DNA from: Bedellia somnulentella
Taxonomy: Eukaryota; Arthropoda; Insecta; Lepidoptera; Bedelliidae
Direction: 5' to 3'
Assembly (NCBI GenBank): GCA_963576735.1
Contig: OY755174.1
Location: 4,588,001-4,652,000 of the forward strand
Length of the DNA stretch: 64,000 nt
The position numbers and the translations under genes were made by a program. This document shows, in pieces, positions 43,830-55,449 of this stretch. The notes under the pieces were generated by a model. It did not search any database, was not told where the DNA came from, and worked only from the letters and a program-made list of their open reading frames with translations. Every line of letters begins with the position of its first letter. The stretch's first letter is position 1.

Positions 43830-45777
43830 ATGCAAGCAATCTTGTTTATCGTCCTTGTTGCTACTGCAGCTGCCGCTGACACCAAAAAGCAGGTAAGTTT
43901 TTCTCGCATCTCGGAAAGAAACCTATCTATTACATATCACAAGTAAACTATTTTTCAGATATTCTATTTTTGAATAGAATCACGATTAACGGCCTTATTA
44001 TTTGAAGCAATACCTTTCAGACAGCATTTAAAGATAGTATATGCTGTATAATATGTAACGAAAATATAAAAAAACTATAATATATATAAAATACATTAAA
44101 TACTTTTATGACATGTAACTGAGTAACTATTTACTATTTATTTAGTACAGTATTTCACTTGCCTACCTAAGATTGTATATCAAAACCAAATCAATTTTTT
44201 CGGGTGAATCAACTTAAAGACCTTAAAGACCTTAACAAAAGACTCAATACCGTTAGTCGCTTCTTACGTACACCCACCCGAAGAAATAGGGTAGTGCTAT
44301 TCTAAGCCGACACTACATAGCATCAACTTAATTTCAACCATCCTATTTTTGAACCCAAACCACTTTTATCCAACTTTTTTACGTCAGTTTTGAAATATTT
44401 ATGCTATACCCTTAACCAATTCAATCATGGAAAAAACATTTATTGTATCTTTCCAATGCGACTTCTAATATAGAATAATCCTGTAAAATCTTTTTAATAT
44501 TTCCCCCACTTATCTTCCAAACGTAACTAAAGAATCTTTGGTAACCTCTTTCTGGGTTTTAAAACGTTATCCACCGTATATAGTATGTATGTATAGACTA
44601 TAAATTCTTAACCCGTCATTTACAGCGCTATTAGGTAGAGATGGGGAAGCCAGAAATATGTTAATCATATAAGAAAAGCTGCTGATTATTTTCTTTTATA
44701 ATTCAATTTTGTGAAAGAGTAAGTGGAAAGATAGTTTCTCATAAATATGTTTAATGTTAATTTAGTTTCGATAAATCTTTAAAGTTATAGCATACATGAC
44801 AAGCTGGCGCCAGATAAAGTAAAAGACTTGTAGTATAGAGTAAAAACTTTTCAAAATCGTTTATTTTACACATAGAACATGAATGTGAAGTGAGATCCTG
44901 AATAATTATCTGATTACAAGAATAAACACCCATATGGGATTGAACCCTTAACGTCCGGTCTTATTAGACACAGAAATTCTTATATACATAAGGCGTTCAC
45001 GGCAACAAAACTCAATAATTTATTAACTGTACTTACTATCTGTGTAGTAAGTAAAATTAGCGTGTACTCAAAAGTCATGCGTGTTTTATAAACGTGAAAG
45101 GACAGGCAGAAAGTCAGTAATATAGTTCCAAGTATTCATGAAAAGTAAAAAGCAAAAGGTTAGGCGAAAATTCAGTCATATACTATCTCATATTTTTTGC
45201 GATTACAAAAAATTAACAGGCAATAACTGAAAGAGTATCTACATAAATTGCTGTCCAAGGAGTTAATGCTCGACCTCCTTTACTCTCATCTAAAAACTCA
45301 ATGCCAGGGAATTAACCATATTTGTTAATATTTCAATTTTTCTGGTTTAATCTTCGTCCGCTTCCCTTTTTAAATATTATATTTCTTATAGACGAAAATT
45401 AACATTTATTATCTTCCCAGCCTGCACAGTTGACACCTGAACAAAAAGCGAAAGCGCAAGCTTTTGGTATGGAATGTATGCTGAAAACTGGGGCTAGTTT
45501 AGAAGCGGTCAACCAAGCAAAGAAGGGTAACTTCGCTGATGATGAAGCTCTGAAGAAGTTCATTCTTTGCTTCTTCCAAAAAACTGGAATTTTAACTAAA
45601 GAAGGAAAGCTGAACGAAGAAGTAGCGCTCGCCAAACTACCCGCAGATGTCGACAAAGAAGCAGTAAAGAAAGTTCTAGAAGAATGCAAAATGAAGAGCG
45701 GAAAGAACAAGGCTGACACAGCATTCGAAATTTACAAATGCTACTACAAAGCTACCCCTACTCACGTCTCTGTTTAA
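43830..45777 (+). CDS. OBP-A: odorant-binding protein, Minus-C type
   Basis: Two exons, 43830-43892 and 45421-45777, joined in phase 0, 139 aa. The first exon is almost exactly the signal peptide (MQAILFIVLVATAAAADTKK). The mature part has four cysteines, C40, C71, C110 and C128, fitting C1, C3, C4 and C6 of insect OBPs; C2 (position 67, Lys) and C5 (position 119, Ala) are missing, which defines the Minus-C group. The predicted fold is six helices held by two disulphides. Such proteins are secreted and bind small hydrophobic ligands in sensillar lymph or other fluids; ligand unknown. OBP-B follows in the same orientation with the same exon layout and TATA spacing, so the two are tandem duplicates. 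Confidence 0.9.
44240..44322 (-). repeat. Family A fragment in the OBP-A intron
   Basis: Only the family's 5' part: caataccgttagtcgcttct ... ctaagccgacactacatagc. Confidence 0.7.
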
Positions 45778-45829
45778 TTGTTTCGATCACTGATCTGTTG
45801 TTTTTGTTGAATTATTTATTTATTTATGG

Positions 45830-45835
45830 AATAAA
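45830..45835 (+). terminator. Polyadenylation signal of OBP-A
   Basis: AATAAA 53 bases after the stop codon. Confidence 0.7.
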
Positions 45836-46102
45836 TAAGCATATGAACTAAGTTTTGTTTTCTTGCAATTTCATTTGCGAAAATGTTTTTTTTGTATTAT
45901 ATCTGATTAGATAGAACTGGTTCTTATAATTTAAAGAGGTCCTTTAAAAAATTCATTATTGTTGCGTTTCGATCATGTTACCACAGATATGACCTTATGG
46001 GAGCGAAAGCCATTCAGCCCTCACTTTGTATTTCGATAACCATTTAATTTTTCAAAGACTATTTGACCTTGATCAATTTTATTATATTATAACCGTATTC
46101 AT

Positions 46103-46286
46103 TAGAGCTTCAGAATCAGAAATGTATTAGTCATTTTCGGAAGTTTAATGGAGAAGTATTGTAAAATAAAGCATGGTTGGTAATGGGTGGAGACCACTGT
46201 GGCTGAAGAGCCACGTCGCCCAATTATCACTTAAAAGTTCCATACTTTAAATCGCCTCTTACGACACCCTTGGGAAAAAAAATGCT
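46103..46286 (-). repeat. Family A retroposon, diverged
   Basis: From attagagcttcagaatcaga to ttacgacacccttggg; no clear ends. Confidence 0.55.
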
Positions 46287-46440
46287 AGTATATATTTAAT
46301 TCGACAATAGGCAAGTTTAGTTCGAATCAAATCAAGCAGTACAGCATCAACACATCTAAAAACGAACTTACTTTACATAATCCTTGTAACAATTATCCTC
46401 AAGCAAGTCTTAATTGGGTACATAGTACTGCTAGTGAAGG

Positions 46441-46448
46441 TATATAAG
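46441..46448 (+). promoter_or_regulatory. TATA box of OBP-B
   Basis: tatataag, 81 bases before the ATG, the same spacing as OBP-A. Confidence 0.6.
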
Positions 46449-46521
46449 CTGCTATGAACTTACATTCGGTTACTTTTATAGCAACTCTATCTAATCAAGC
46501 ATTTATATAACTAGTGTAACC

Positions 46522-47402
46522 ATGCATTTTTACGAATTATTGTTACTGTTAAGTTTTATTTCGAGTGGATTTTCAAAAGATGATCGGCCAAAAAGAATAG
46601 AGGTAAAGTTTTAGTATGTTTATAGAAGAAGTAATTTTATAATACTTCCTTTATTTTAAAAGAAAATACTAAGGAAAAATAATATTTTATCTTAAAAATA
46701 TACTTATATGTTTTGCAGTTACTTTAGTCGTTCGATAACTTAGTATAAAGCATTTTCGTTAAGTTTCATTCGCCAAAACAATGTTTACTAATATGTTTAT
46801 TTTGTTCAGCATTTGTTATCTTTTATAACATACGTGACAATGAAACAATTGATAATTAATTAAATCACATATTTTTACTGTTTGTTTTACAGTACTTAGT
46901 AAATTTATTTGACTATATTTAATGACAGTGTTAATGTAATTGTATCAATATGAAGAATAACATTGTGAGATTTGGCTTCACTTATATGAATTTCTCATTA
47001 ACTATATAAACGCATCATCGCTCATTTTAATACTATGTAACTTTTTAGATGCAAATGAGTCCAGAACAAGGCGCCCGTTTAATACAATTCGGTTTGGAAT
47101 GTTTATCTGAAACGGGAGTCAATCCAGAGCTTCTATTTCAAGCACAAGCTGGGCACTATCATGATACTGAGCAATTCCGAAATTTCATACATTGCACTTT
47201 AAAGAAAGCGAGAGCAGTAAGCAAAGATGGGCACATTAAAATCAACAAAATTTTAGCCGCCTACCCCAAGCATGTAGATACGACGGGTGTCCGACTTGTT
47301 TTAGAAGAATGTAACAAAGCAGAAGGAGAAACTCCTCAAGAAATCGCGTACAAAGCGTCCAAATGTTACTATCAGAAAACACCGATACATTTGAATGCAT
47401 AA
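46522..47402 (+). CDS. OBP-B: odorant-binding protein, Minus-C type
   Basis: Exons 46522-46602 and 47049-47402, phase 0, 144 aa. Exon 1 encodes a signal peptide (MHFYELLLLLSFISSGFS) plus a short basic stretch. Mature cysteines C45, C76, C115 and C133 fit C1, C3, C4 and C6; the C2 place is Asn72 and the C5 place Gln124. It shares SPEQ/TPEQ...FG.EC at the start and the KCYY.(K/A).TP.H ending with OBP-A, so the pair arose by local duplication but has diverged a good deal. Expected to be a small secreted carrier for a hydrophobic ligand. Nothing in the sequence suggests loss of function. Confidence 0.9.
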
Positions 47403-48122
47403 AATTAAATCTGGAATTCAAGAGATTTATTTGTATCATTTTATTTTAAAGTGCACGTCGCGCTTTTTTGCGTATGTTTGATATTAACACAGTCAAATGG
47501 CTTTTAAATATTAACAACGTTCGTAAACTGTACCCAGAAATGGATGAAACCATGTTTTGTACCTGATTTGAATTTTTGCTGTAATAGGATGGGATTTTAA
47601 TTTTTAATCATCAAGATAAAAAATATAAAAAGAACATTCCACATACTAAATATATATATATTAGCCAGTAGCACATAAAATCGTCAGTACACAATACACA
47701 ATAATTCTAATAACATCCAAAAAAGTTTATCGCGACTAGTGCCTTGAAGACCTATTGTTTTTCATTATGAAGTTCCATGCGTGTGGGCTGTCAAGCGCTA
47801 GTATTTAGAATTCCAGCGTGAATACAGTCTTTTTGGAAACCTCAGGATATACAACCAAAACAGTAATGCTGTATCTCACTGGTGTGGGACTGAGACCATA
47901 ACCACCACCAGACTGTCGTCATATGACATATCGAACAATAAACGCGTTATTAAGTCATTAAGTAAGAACCGTTCACAAGAAGTTATATAAAGCGCTTAGT
48001 GTGATGCCCAAATAGCCCTATATAGGGTAGGCTTGAGCCCCTTGGTGGGGACATGTATGGGCTGTGAGGAAGTGTAAGCAATATAGTTTGCATTTGGATC
48101 CTACATTTGATTTCTGATGATC
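47403..48122. other. OBP-B 3' flank, nothing recognised
   Basis: No clear AATAAA close to the stop and no repeat recognised. Confidence 0.3.
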
Positions 48123-48134
48123 ATGAGGCGTCTC

Positions 48135-48380
48135 TGTATTGCTGTGAAGTGTCGGCTTAGAAAAGCACTACCCCAATTCTTCCGGTGGGTGTACGTAAGA
48201 GGCGGCTAACGGTATTCGAACATTTAAAGGATTTTGGGCGATGAGATTGGAGACCCATCACCAACAACCTTTATTTTACCAACTTTTCCCCACGCAACTT
48301 CCAAAAGTGGCTGAGGAAATTCTGACTCCTTAGCTCTGGCTACCCCTTTTAGCGATTTATAGCCGTGAGTATATGTATGT
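48135..48380 (+). mobile_element. Family A retroposon with 12-bp TSD
   Basis: TSD atgaggcgtctc at 48123-48134 and 48381-48392, exact. Confidence 0.9.
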
Positions 48381-48392
48381 ATGAGGCGTCTC

Positions 48393-49003
48393 GCTTCAGA
48401 TGGTGTAAGAAAACTCTGCAGAGATTATCTCTCTATAGATTTGGCCATAGTTCTGGCTGGTTGTTAGAACCTAGAACTGGCTTAGTGCTGGTTAGTAGTA
48501 GTAGACTAATGACTACTGCCGTAATAGTAGCCGATACCAATGACTTCAAATGCCTTCCAAAGCAGGGAATCATCTTAACTTTCAGCTAATCAGGTGATTC
48601 AACTCTGAAATATTGTTTAATTATGATTACAAATAAAAAAGAGTTCTGAACTTTAAAAACTGAAGTTTAAAACCTCCGTTGCATACGATGTTGTGATGGC
48701 TTTTTTGCCAATTAAATCCAAGTACTTATTAATTTAAAACATATAACTTACTTATGGCTCTCGAACGGCTGAACTGATTTAGCTAAAAAGGTGAGGAGGC
48801 AGCTTAGAATTTGAGGAAAAATTGAGAATGCTTTTTGTCCCACAGTTTTTATTTTTACGAATGGTAACTCACGACTTACAGAAAGAAAATCAGGCTATGT
48901 ATCATCACGCGTATATTCAAAGTAAAATACTGCCTGTGCAAATCAGGGTTGGTCCCCTAGTTTATAATATACAAAGAATAAATAGTCTAGCTCCACATGA
49001 TTT
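48393..49003. other. Intergenic, nothing recognised
   Basis: Short frames only. Confidence 0.3.
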
Positions 49004-49175
49004 ATACATACATACATACATAGACTCACGGCCATAAATCCCAAAAAGGGGTAGGCAGAGCTTCAGAGCTGGAAACTCCTCAGCTACGTTTGGAAGTTTA
49101 TAGGGACAAGATGGTAGAAATAAAGTATCGTTGGTGACGGGGTTGGAACTACATCACCCAAAAACAACTAAAACC
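49004..49175 (-). repeat. Family A retroposon, shortened
   Basis: From catacatacatagactcacgg to acatcacccaaaaac; 5' part missing. Confidence 0.65.
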
Positions 49176-49390
49176 TGTTTTAATGTAACATCAGTCTTTT
49201 ATTAGATTAATATAATAAACACGTCTACTGAAACAACTATTTACAAAAAAATGAAACAAATAGTCATAAATTTCTACCGTTAGTTTGTACATTATTAACA
49301 AGTTCGGTTTTTGAGTAGGTTCAGACTCTAATTATAATAGAAATTACAAATAAGATACCTTTTTTTTCGATTGTAAATGTTAGTTTCGTT

Positions 49391-49396
49391 TTTATT
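49391..49396 (-). terminator. Polyadenylation signal of OBP-C
   Basis: AATAAA on the minus strand, 92 bases beyond the stop at 49489. Confidence 0.6.
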
Positions 49397-49488
49397 CACT
49401 TACATACGAATATAAAATTAAAACAGTAGCGATAGCAAAGCCACGGACATCAGCGTAGTGCGTGTATGAAGTTATTATTGTTATCCTC

Positions 49489-51152
49489 CTATGGTTCGAA
49501 GAAGAACTCGAGAAAAGCTTGTGGATTCAAAGCTGGAAAATAAATGGTATGAAATATATTTATATTATATATTTTAATTAATATTTATATTTTTTTATGA
49601 ATTACGCAATTTTTTTTGTTTCACCTAATTTTTTTTTTATTGATTTTGGATTTATCTCACTTAATACTTGCATTCTTTTTAAAACGATTTCATGAGTTTT
49701 GAAATGGATTAAACGATTTGGTTAATATCTTTTTCGCTTGTTGTCTTTCATAAGGGGAATATTTTAATCATAATAAAGTAAGATATTGGTTGTTTATCGA
49801 GTAACTAAAAAAAAACTTACAGAAACGAGCTGTACAGTTGCTGGAAAAGCATTTATATTGATACCAACATGTGTCGTAGTCAGCTTTCCCATGAACACTT
49901 TTGCACCTTTCTATAGTTTCATTTATATGTTCATAGTCTAATAATTTAGGGTACAGAGACAACATTTTATCATTATTTAAAACACCCCCATCACCACAAA
50001 TTCCGACGTTTGAAAAAATGCAATGCATTAATCTGTAGGTTGTAATATACATGGGCCCAAAATAAACTTCTTTTTTAAATTGTGGGATTGGTACTGGATA
50101 ATGGGTTAAACAGACTTGGCTTTGAGCTATCATAGTTTTGGTAGTGTCGTAATCCAGGACGTACTAAAAAATATAAAAAAAGATTAGTTATTATATCAAA
50201 CATATAAATAAATCCATAAAGCCATGACATAAATTGCCGTGTAGTGTCGGCTTAGAATAGCACTACCCCATTTCTTCAGGTGGGTGAACGTAAGAGGCGA
50301 CTAACGGTATTGGGGCTTTTAAAGGATTTTTGGGCGATGTGGTTGGGGCCTCGTCACCAAGAACCTTTATATTATCATGTTTTCCCCACTTAAATTTCCA
50401 AAAGTGGCTGAGAATTTTTAATTCCTTAGCTCTGGCTACCCCTTCTAGGGATCTATAGCCGTGAGTTTGTGTATATATGTCTAAGTTGACGTTTAGCAAT
50501 TTAAGGAGCATTGGACAGAACTCATTATTAGTGGAGAATATGGTCGTTGAGCCAATGGACAAGACGATAATTATATTGTTCCCGATCTTGTCGAGCTAGG
50601 AGACTCTAACACTGGAGATAGTTGGGTCATTACCTGGGACAAAAGGTTCGGTAAAACCAACTTCGAGAATAAGTTCAACTATCGAGCCCAGTTTGGATGG
50701 GCAGCGTTCGAGAAGCTGTGCCATACCTTCTCGTCCTGAATTCCACAGAGTCTAATGAACAAATTCTTCGACCAATGTGTGTTGCTGTTATCAGATGGCT
50801 CCGAGTCGCTCAAATGGCAATCGAGAGGGCTGTGTTAGAAGTTACGAGGACAACACAACGCGGAGATCCGTAGAAGAACTGGGGTAACTGACGCAGAACC
50901 GATTGCCGTTGGGGCTCGAAGGTTCTGGAGTGGCAGTCACGTACCGGACGACGCAGTGCGAGTAGGCCTCCCACAAGGTGGACAAGGTCAAGGTCACGTA
51001 AAGTCGTAGGATAAGGGCAGCACAGGACCGGTCGTTGGGGAGATCTTTTGGGGAGGCCTGTGTTCCGTCTCGACAAAAGTATTCACGCTTACCTCAGATC
51101 CGTTATAATCGATTAATATAAAAAAGAAAATAAGTAACACATTATATTTCAT
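49489..51152 (-). CDS. OBP-C: divergent Minus-C odorant-binding protein with extra cysteines
   Basis: Exons in transcript order: 51152-51093 (signal peptide, MKYNVLLIFFFILIDYN), 50163-49821, 49532-49489; phases 0 and 1, all GT-AG; 148 aa. C38, C68, C107 and C125 fit C1, C3, C4 and C6; C2 is Arg64 and C5 is Tyr116. Three more cysteines (C76, C119, C130) are outside the usual pattern and could form one additional disulphide. The short last exon gives an aromatic tail (AFLEFFFEP). Exon 1 lies inside the 3254-bp tandem duplication, so an identical second first exon with the same upstream sequence is at 54406-54347, giving the gene two possible promoters. A family A copy and an RTE-like remnant lie in intron 1. 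Confidence 0.85.
50236..50480 (+). repeat. Family A retroposon, full length
   Basis: From gccgtgtagtgtcggcttag to gccgtgagtttgtgtatata, in OBP-C intron 1. Confidence 0.8.
50590..51060 (+). mobile_element. RTE-like LINE remnant
   Basis: Frames with stops give the RT C-terminus: FGWAAFEKLCHTFSS, then IRRRTGVTDA and VGLPQGGQGQG. It matches 17180-17267 plus 20472-20808 and 13958-14120. The left breakpoint of the tandem duplication (50770) falls inside it. Confidence 0.75.
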
Positions 51153-51411
51153 TATTATTATTAAATGTTTTGAATATGTAATTATGTTACAGCATCAAAT
51201 CAAAGAATTAAAAAATACTATAAGCTATGAAATCCGCACGGCATAAAATTGCATTTTTAACTATTTTTCAATCAAACAAACAAGCTGATTGCAATAAAAG
51301 TATAATTTTAGCCGATATCAATAGTAAAAACATTAACTAAGTCAATGTAATGCAAGACTAACCATACTGCGGTTTCCGGTTTTTAACATAAAACCATATT
51401 CACGTTTATAA

Positions 51412-51660
51412 ATACATACATACATACATATACTCACGGCTATAAATCCCTTAACGGGGTAGCCAGAGCTTTGGAATGAAAAATTCCTCAGCCACTTTTG
51501 GAAGTTGATTGGGGAAAAGATGGTAATAATAAATGTTTTTGGTGACGGGTCTCCAACCACATCGCCCAAAGATCACTTAACAAGCCCCTATACCCTTAGT
51601 CACCTCTTACGATCACCCACGGGTAGAAATGGGGTAGTGTTATTCTAAGCCGACACTACA
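51412..51660 (-). mobile_element. Family A retroposon ('taacggggtag' subfamily)
   Basis: Near-duplicated flanks cgtttataaat / cgtttacaaat mark its TSD. Confidence 0.8.
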
Positions 51661-51816
51661 CGTTTACAAATCTGAAACAAAAGTGAGCCAAAGCCTCGAA
51701 AAAACATACATACTAGCCACTTTTAGAATTTGAGCGAGAAGAAGATTTTGAAACATAGAATAGGTTGTTGATGGGGCGTCAATGGCTAGTGGAATATTTT
51801 CATTGGCTCTATTAGT

Positions 51817-52057
51817 TCCGGCTTAGAATAGCACTACCCCATTTCTTCCGGTGGGTGTACGTACGAGGCGACTAACGGTATTGGGGCTTTTTATTGGATT
51901 TTTAGGCGATGCGGTTGGAGACCCATCACTAAAAACATTTATTTTAACCATCTTTTCCCCACTCAACTTCCAAAAGTGGCTGAGGAATTTATAATTCCTT
52001 AGCTCTGGCTACCCCTTCTAGGGAAATATAGCCGTGAGTATATGTATGTATGTATGC
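51817..52057 (+). repeat. Family A retroposon
   Basis: From tccggcttagaatagcact to gccgtgagtatatgtatgta. Confidence 0.8.
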
Positions 52058-52120
52058 TATTTACGTTACTAGAAAATGCAATCTCGAAAGCATAAAAAAT
52101 AATTCCGTAATAACTTTAAA

Positions 52121-52126
52121 TTTATT
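52121..52126 (-). terminator. Polyadenylation signal after the OBP-D tail exon, copy 1
   Basis: AATAAA about 70 bases beyond the stop of 52405-52196; repeated at 55375-55380 for the other copy. Confidence 0.6.
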
Positions 52127-52195
52127 TTCTTAACAATACAAAATTTGTTACCGTTCGTACAGTTCAATGTAAATATACTAAATGTTAATATTTTC

Positions 52196-52405
52196 TCAAC
52201 CATTATAAATCCAACCCTTCTTTTTGGTGGTGCTGGTCGAGCTGTTGGTGTTTGAGCTATTGGTGGTTGTCTTTATATAATATTCGGAGAAGGGGTTATA
52301 TTTAGGACGTTTTTCTGGTGATATTAAGAATAACTCGTTGTATCTAGTTTTATTGTAAGCATCCCAAAAGTTATCATGAAGAAGGATTTGGTCGGAATGT
52401 CCACT
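52196..52405 (-). CDS. OBP-D last exon, duplicate copy
   Basis: Same 69 codons plus stop as 55659-55450, with the same tttcag acceptor (phase 0). It can serve as an alternative last exon for OBP-D. It can also be reached from the duplicated OBP-C signal-peptide exon at 54406-54347, which ends in phase 0; that join would encode an 89-aa secreted protein made of the OBP-C leader and the OBP-D tail. Whether any transcript does this cannot be seen here. Confidence 0.7.
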   Translation of the reverse strand, partial: SGHSDQILLHDNFWDAYNKTRYNELFLISPEKRPKYNPFSEYYIKTTTNSSNTNSSTSTTKKKGWIYNG

Positions 52406-52455
52406 CTGAAACCGACAAAGTTTGTTAAGAAATAAAATAACATAAAATAACATAA

Positions 52456-52719
52456 CATATACTCACGGCTATACATCCGTAATCCGTAAAAAAAGGGGTA
52501 GCCAGAGCTAGGGAATTAAAAATTCCTCAGCCACTTTTGGAAGTCGAGTGGGGAAAAGATGGTGAAATAAAGGTTTTTGGTGATGGGTCTCCAACCGCAT
52601 TGCCCAAAAATCCCTTAAAAGCCCCAATACCGTTAGTCGCCTCTTACGTACACCCACCGGAAGAAATGGGGTAGTGCTATTCTAAGCCGGCACTACACAG
52701 CATCTAAGCCGGCACTACA
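52456..52719 (-). repeat. Family A retroposon with doubled 5' end
   Basis: Ends ctaagccggcactacacagc followed by a second ctaagccggcactac. Confidence 0.8.
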
Positions 52720-52840
52720 AAGAAATGAATCATCATATTTATGACCAAATAGCTTTTACGACCAATGGTTAATAGCTTTTAAAGGGAAAATCTGTAAATA
52801 ACATCAAGGGGACTGATTTTTTTAATAGAGGTTTAGTTTT

Positions 52841-53087
52841 GTGTGTAGTGTCGGCTTAGAATAGCACTACCCCATTTCTTCCGGTGGGTGTACGTAAGAG
52901 GCGACTAACGGTATTGGGGCTTTTTAAGGGATTTTTGGGCGATGCGGTTGGAGACCCATCACCAACAACCTTTATTCTACCACCTTTTCCCCACTCAACT
53001 TCCAAAAGTGGCTGAGAAATTTCTTATTTTTCAGCTCTGGCTACCCCTTTTAGGGATTTATAGCCGTGAGTAAATGTATGTATGTTT
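52841..53087 (+). mobile_element. Family A retroposon with 10-bp TSD
   Basis: TSD gtttagtttt (52831-52840 and 53088-53097). Confidence 0.85.
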
Positions 53088-53097
53088 GTTTAGTTTT

Positions 53098-53487
53098 AGT
53101 CAGAATAACAAATATAAAGATTTAACAGTATCGTAAATCCATGTAGCTGCTTTTGAAGCCCTATTCTTGTAAGTAAAAATGATTCTCATACCATTTTATT
53201 CTAACAGGCGATTAACTATAGTTATCGCATCAGAATAAGATCCTTATAACCATCACATATGAGATAATGTTATGCTTTGGAGACAAACATAAGCCGCATG
53301 GCAGTTAAATGGTAAAAGAGATATTCCCAGCCACAGATACTCTTAGATCAAATAGAGAAAGTGCATTGATGGAACCTATCATAAAAACGAACGCGATTGA
53401 TTGAGTTATTACGTTAAGTTAGTTGCTCAAATCATGGTTCACACCTTTTATACCAAAAGGATTGACAAAAATACTATTTATAATATA
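53098..53487. other. Unique part of the duplicated unit
   Basis: No gene or repeat recognised; also present at 56352-56741. Confidence 0.3.
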
Positions 53488-53854
53488 ACATAACATAATA
53501 ACATAAACGTTCACGCCGAATATCCCCGAAGGGGTTGGCAGAGGTACTAATACTTCTGAACATCACGTGACTTTGTCACCTGGTGTGCAGAGTACCCATG
53601 TTTTGCATGGACAGTGTACTCACGTGATAGGGGGCAAGCCTATCGCCGTTTTGTACGAATACACTGTCACATGACTAAGTACAACTCAGCCATGTGGGTT
53701 TCCTCACGATGTTTTCCCTCACCGTTAACAACCATGATAAATTAACCACACATATGTCTTTAGAAAAGATAAATTGGTGTAGGCCCGACCCAGGATTTGA
53801 ACACTAGTCGTTTGCACGACAACCGAGTGTTCTACCCACTGAGCTATCACGAAT
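53488..53854 (-). mobile_element. Family C tRNA-derived SINE, full length, 13-bp TSD
   Basis: TSD tatttataatata (53475-53487 and 53855-53867). On the minus strand it opens with the tRNA-like head tgatagctcagtgggtagaa ... agtgttcaaatcctgggtcg, continues through the body, and ends gaacgtttatgttattatgt. The best copy of this family in the window. Confidence 0.9.
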
Positions 53855-54346
53855 TATTTATAATATATATCTAACTTATAACGTAACACTTTGGACACCT
53901 AGTGTTCGAGTACCTAAGTTTTGCTAGGACAATATATTCATTTGATAAGGGTAGGTCTACTGCCACATTCTACGAATACACTGTCTCTGTGTACAACTCA
54001 GCCATATGGTGTTTCCTTATGATGACCAATGTGTGTTGCTGTTATCAGATGGCTCCGAGTCGCTCAAATGGCAATCGAGAGGGCTGTGTTAGAAGTTACG
54101 AGGACAACACAACGCGGAGATCCGTAGAAGAACTGGGGTAACTGACGCAGAACCGATTGCCGTTGGGGCTCGAAGGTTCTGGAGTGGCAGTCACGTACCG
54201 GACGACGCAGTGCGAGTAGGCCTCCCACAAGGTGGACAAGGTCAAGGTCACGTAAAGTCGTAGGATAAGGGCAGCACAGGACCGGTCGTTGGGGAGATCT
54301 TTTGGGGAGGCCTGTGTTCCGTCTCGACAAAAGTATTCACGCTTAC

Positions 54347-54406
54347 CTCAGATCCGTTATAATCGATTAATATAAAAAAGAAAATAAGTAACACATTATA
54401 TTTCAT
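54347..54406 (-). CDS. Second copy of the OBP-C signal-peptide exon
   Basis: Identical to 51152-51093: 20 codons from ATG to a GAG|gtaagc donor in phase 0. It carries the same upstream DNA, so it probably has its own promoter. Downstream acceptors on the minus strand are, in order, the duplicate OBP-D tail exon (52405) and OBP-C exon 2 (50163). Confidence 0.75.
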
Positions 54407-54665
54407 TATTATTATTAAATGTTTTGAATATGTAATTATGTTACAGCATCAAATCAAAGAATTAAAAAATACTATAAGCTATGAAATCCGCACGGCATAA
54501 AATTGCATTTTTAACTATTTTTCAATCAAACAAACAAGCTGATTGCAATAAAAGTATAATTTTAGCCGATATCAATAGTAAAAACATTAACTAAGTCAAT
54601 GTAATGCAAGACTAACCATACTGCGGTTTCCGGTTTTTAACATAAAACCATATTCACGTTTATAA

Positions 54666-54914
54666 ATACATACATACATACATATACTCACGGCTATAAA
54701 TCCCTTAACGGGGTAGCCAGAGCTTTGGAATGAAAAATTCCTCAGCCACTTTTGGAAGTTGATTGGGGAAAAGATGGTAATAATAAATGTTTTTGGTGAC
54801 GGGTCTCCAACCACATCGCCCAAAGATCACTTAACAAGCCCCTATACCCTTAGTCACCTCTTACGATCACCCACGGGTAGAAATGGGGTAGTGTTATTCT
54901 AAGCCGACACTACA
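54666..54914 (-). repeat. Family A retroposon (copy of 51412-51660)
   Basis: Same element in unit 2. Confidence 0.8.
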
Positions 54915-55070
54915 CGTTTACAAATCTGAAACAAAAGTGAGCCAAAGCCTCGAAAAAACATACATACTAGCCACTTTTAGAATTTGAGCGAGAAGAAGAT
55001 TTTGAAACATAGAATAGGTTGTTGATGGGGCGTCAATGGCTAGTGGAATATTTTCATTGGCTCTATTAGT

Positions 55071-55311
55071 TCCGGCTTAGAATAGCACTACCCCATTTCT
55101 TCCGGTGGGTGTACGTACGAGGCGACTAACGGTATTGGGGCTTTTTATTGGATTTTTAGGCGATGCGGTTGGAGACCCATCACTAAAAACATTTATTTTA
55201 ACCATCTTTTCCCCACTCAACTTCCAAAAGTGGCTGAGGAATTTATAATTCCTTAGCTCTGGCTACCCCTTCTAGGGAAATATAGCCGTGAGTATATGTA
55301 TGTATGTATGC
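55071..55311 (+). repeat. Family A retroposon (copy of 51817-52057)
   Basis: Same element in unit 2. Confidence 0.8.
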
Positions 55312-55449
55312 TATTTACGTTACTAGAAAATGCAATCTCGAAAGCATAAAAAATAATTCCGTAATAACTTTAAATTTATTTTCTTAACAATACAAAATTT
55401 GTTACCGTTCGTACAGTTCAATGTAAATATACTAAATGTTAATATTTTC

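Larger units (their letters stand above)
50770..54023. repeat. Tandem duplication, unit 1 (3254 bp)
   Basis: Every segment compared is identical to the segment 3254 bases later, from gaccaatgtgtgttgctg on. It contains OBP-C exon 1, the OBP-D last exon, four family A copies, one family C copy and part of an RTE-like remnant. The join at 54023/54024 links ccttatgat to gaccaatgtg with at most one base of shared sequence. Confidence 0.95.

Noticed and set aside
45399..45719. 106-codon minus-strand frame
   Set aside because: Antisense of OBP-A exon 2, whose plus-strand reading has OBP cysteines and splice sites.
50810..51076. Two identical 88-codon minus-strand frames (also 54064-54330)
   Set aside because: Antisense of a decayed RTE-like LINE fragment, identical only because of the tandem duplication.
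53488..53854. tRNA gene on the minus strand
   Set aside because: It is the head of a complete SINE with TSDs, and a normal anticodon stem is lacking.
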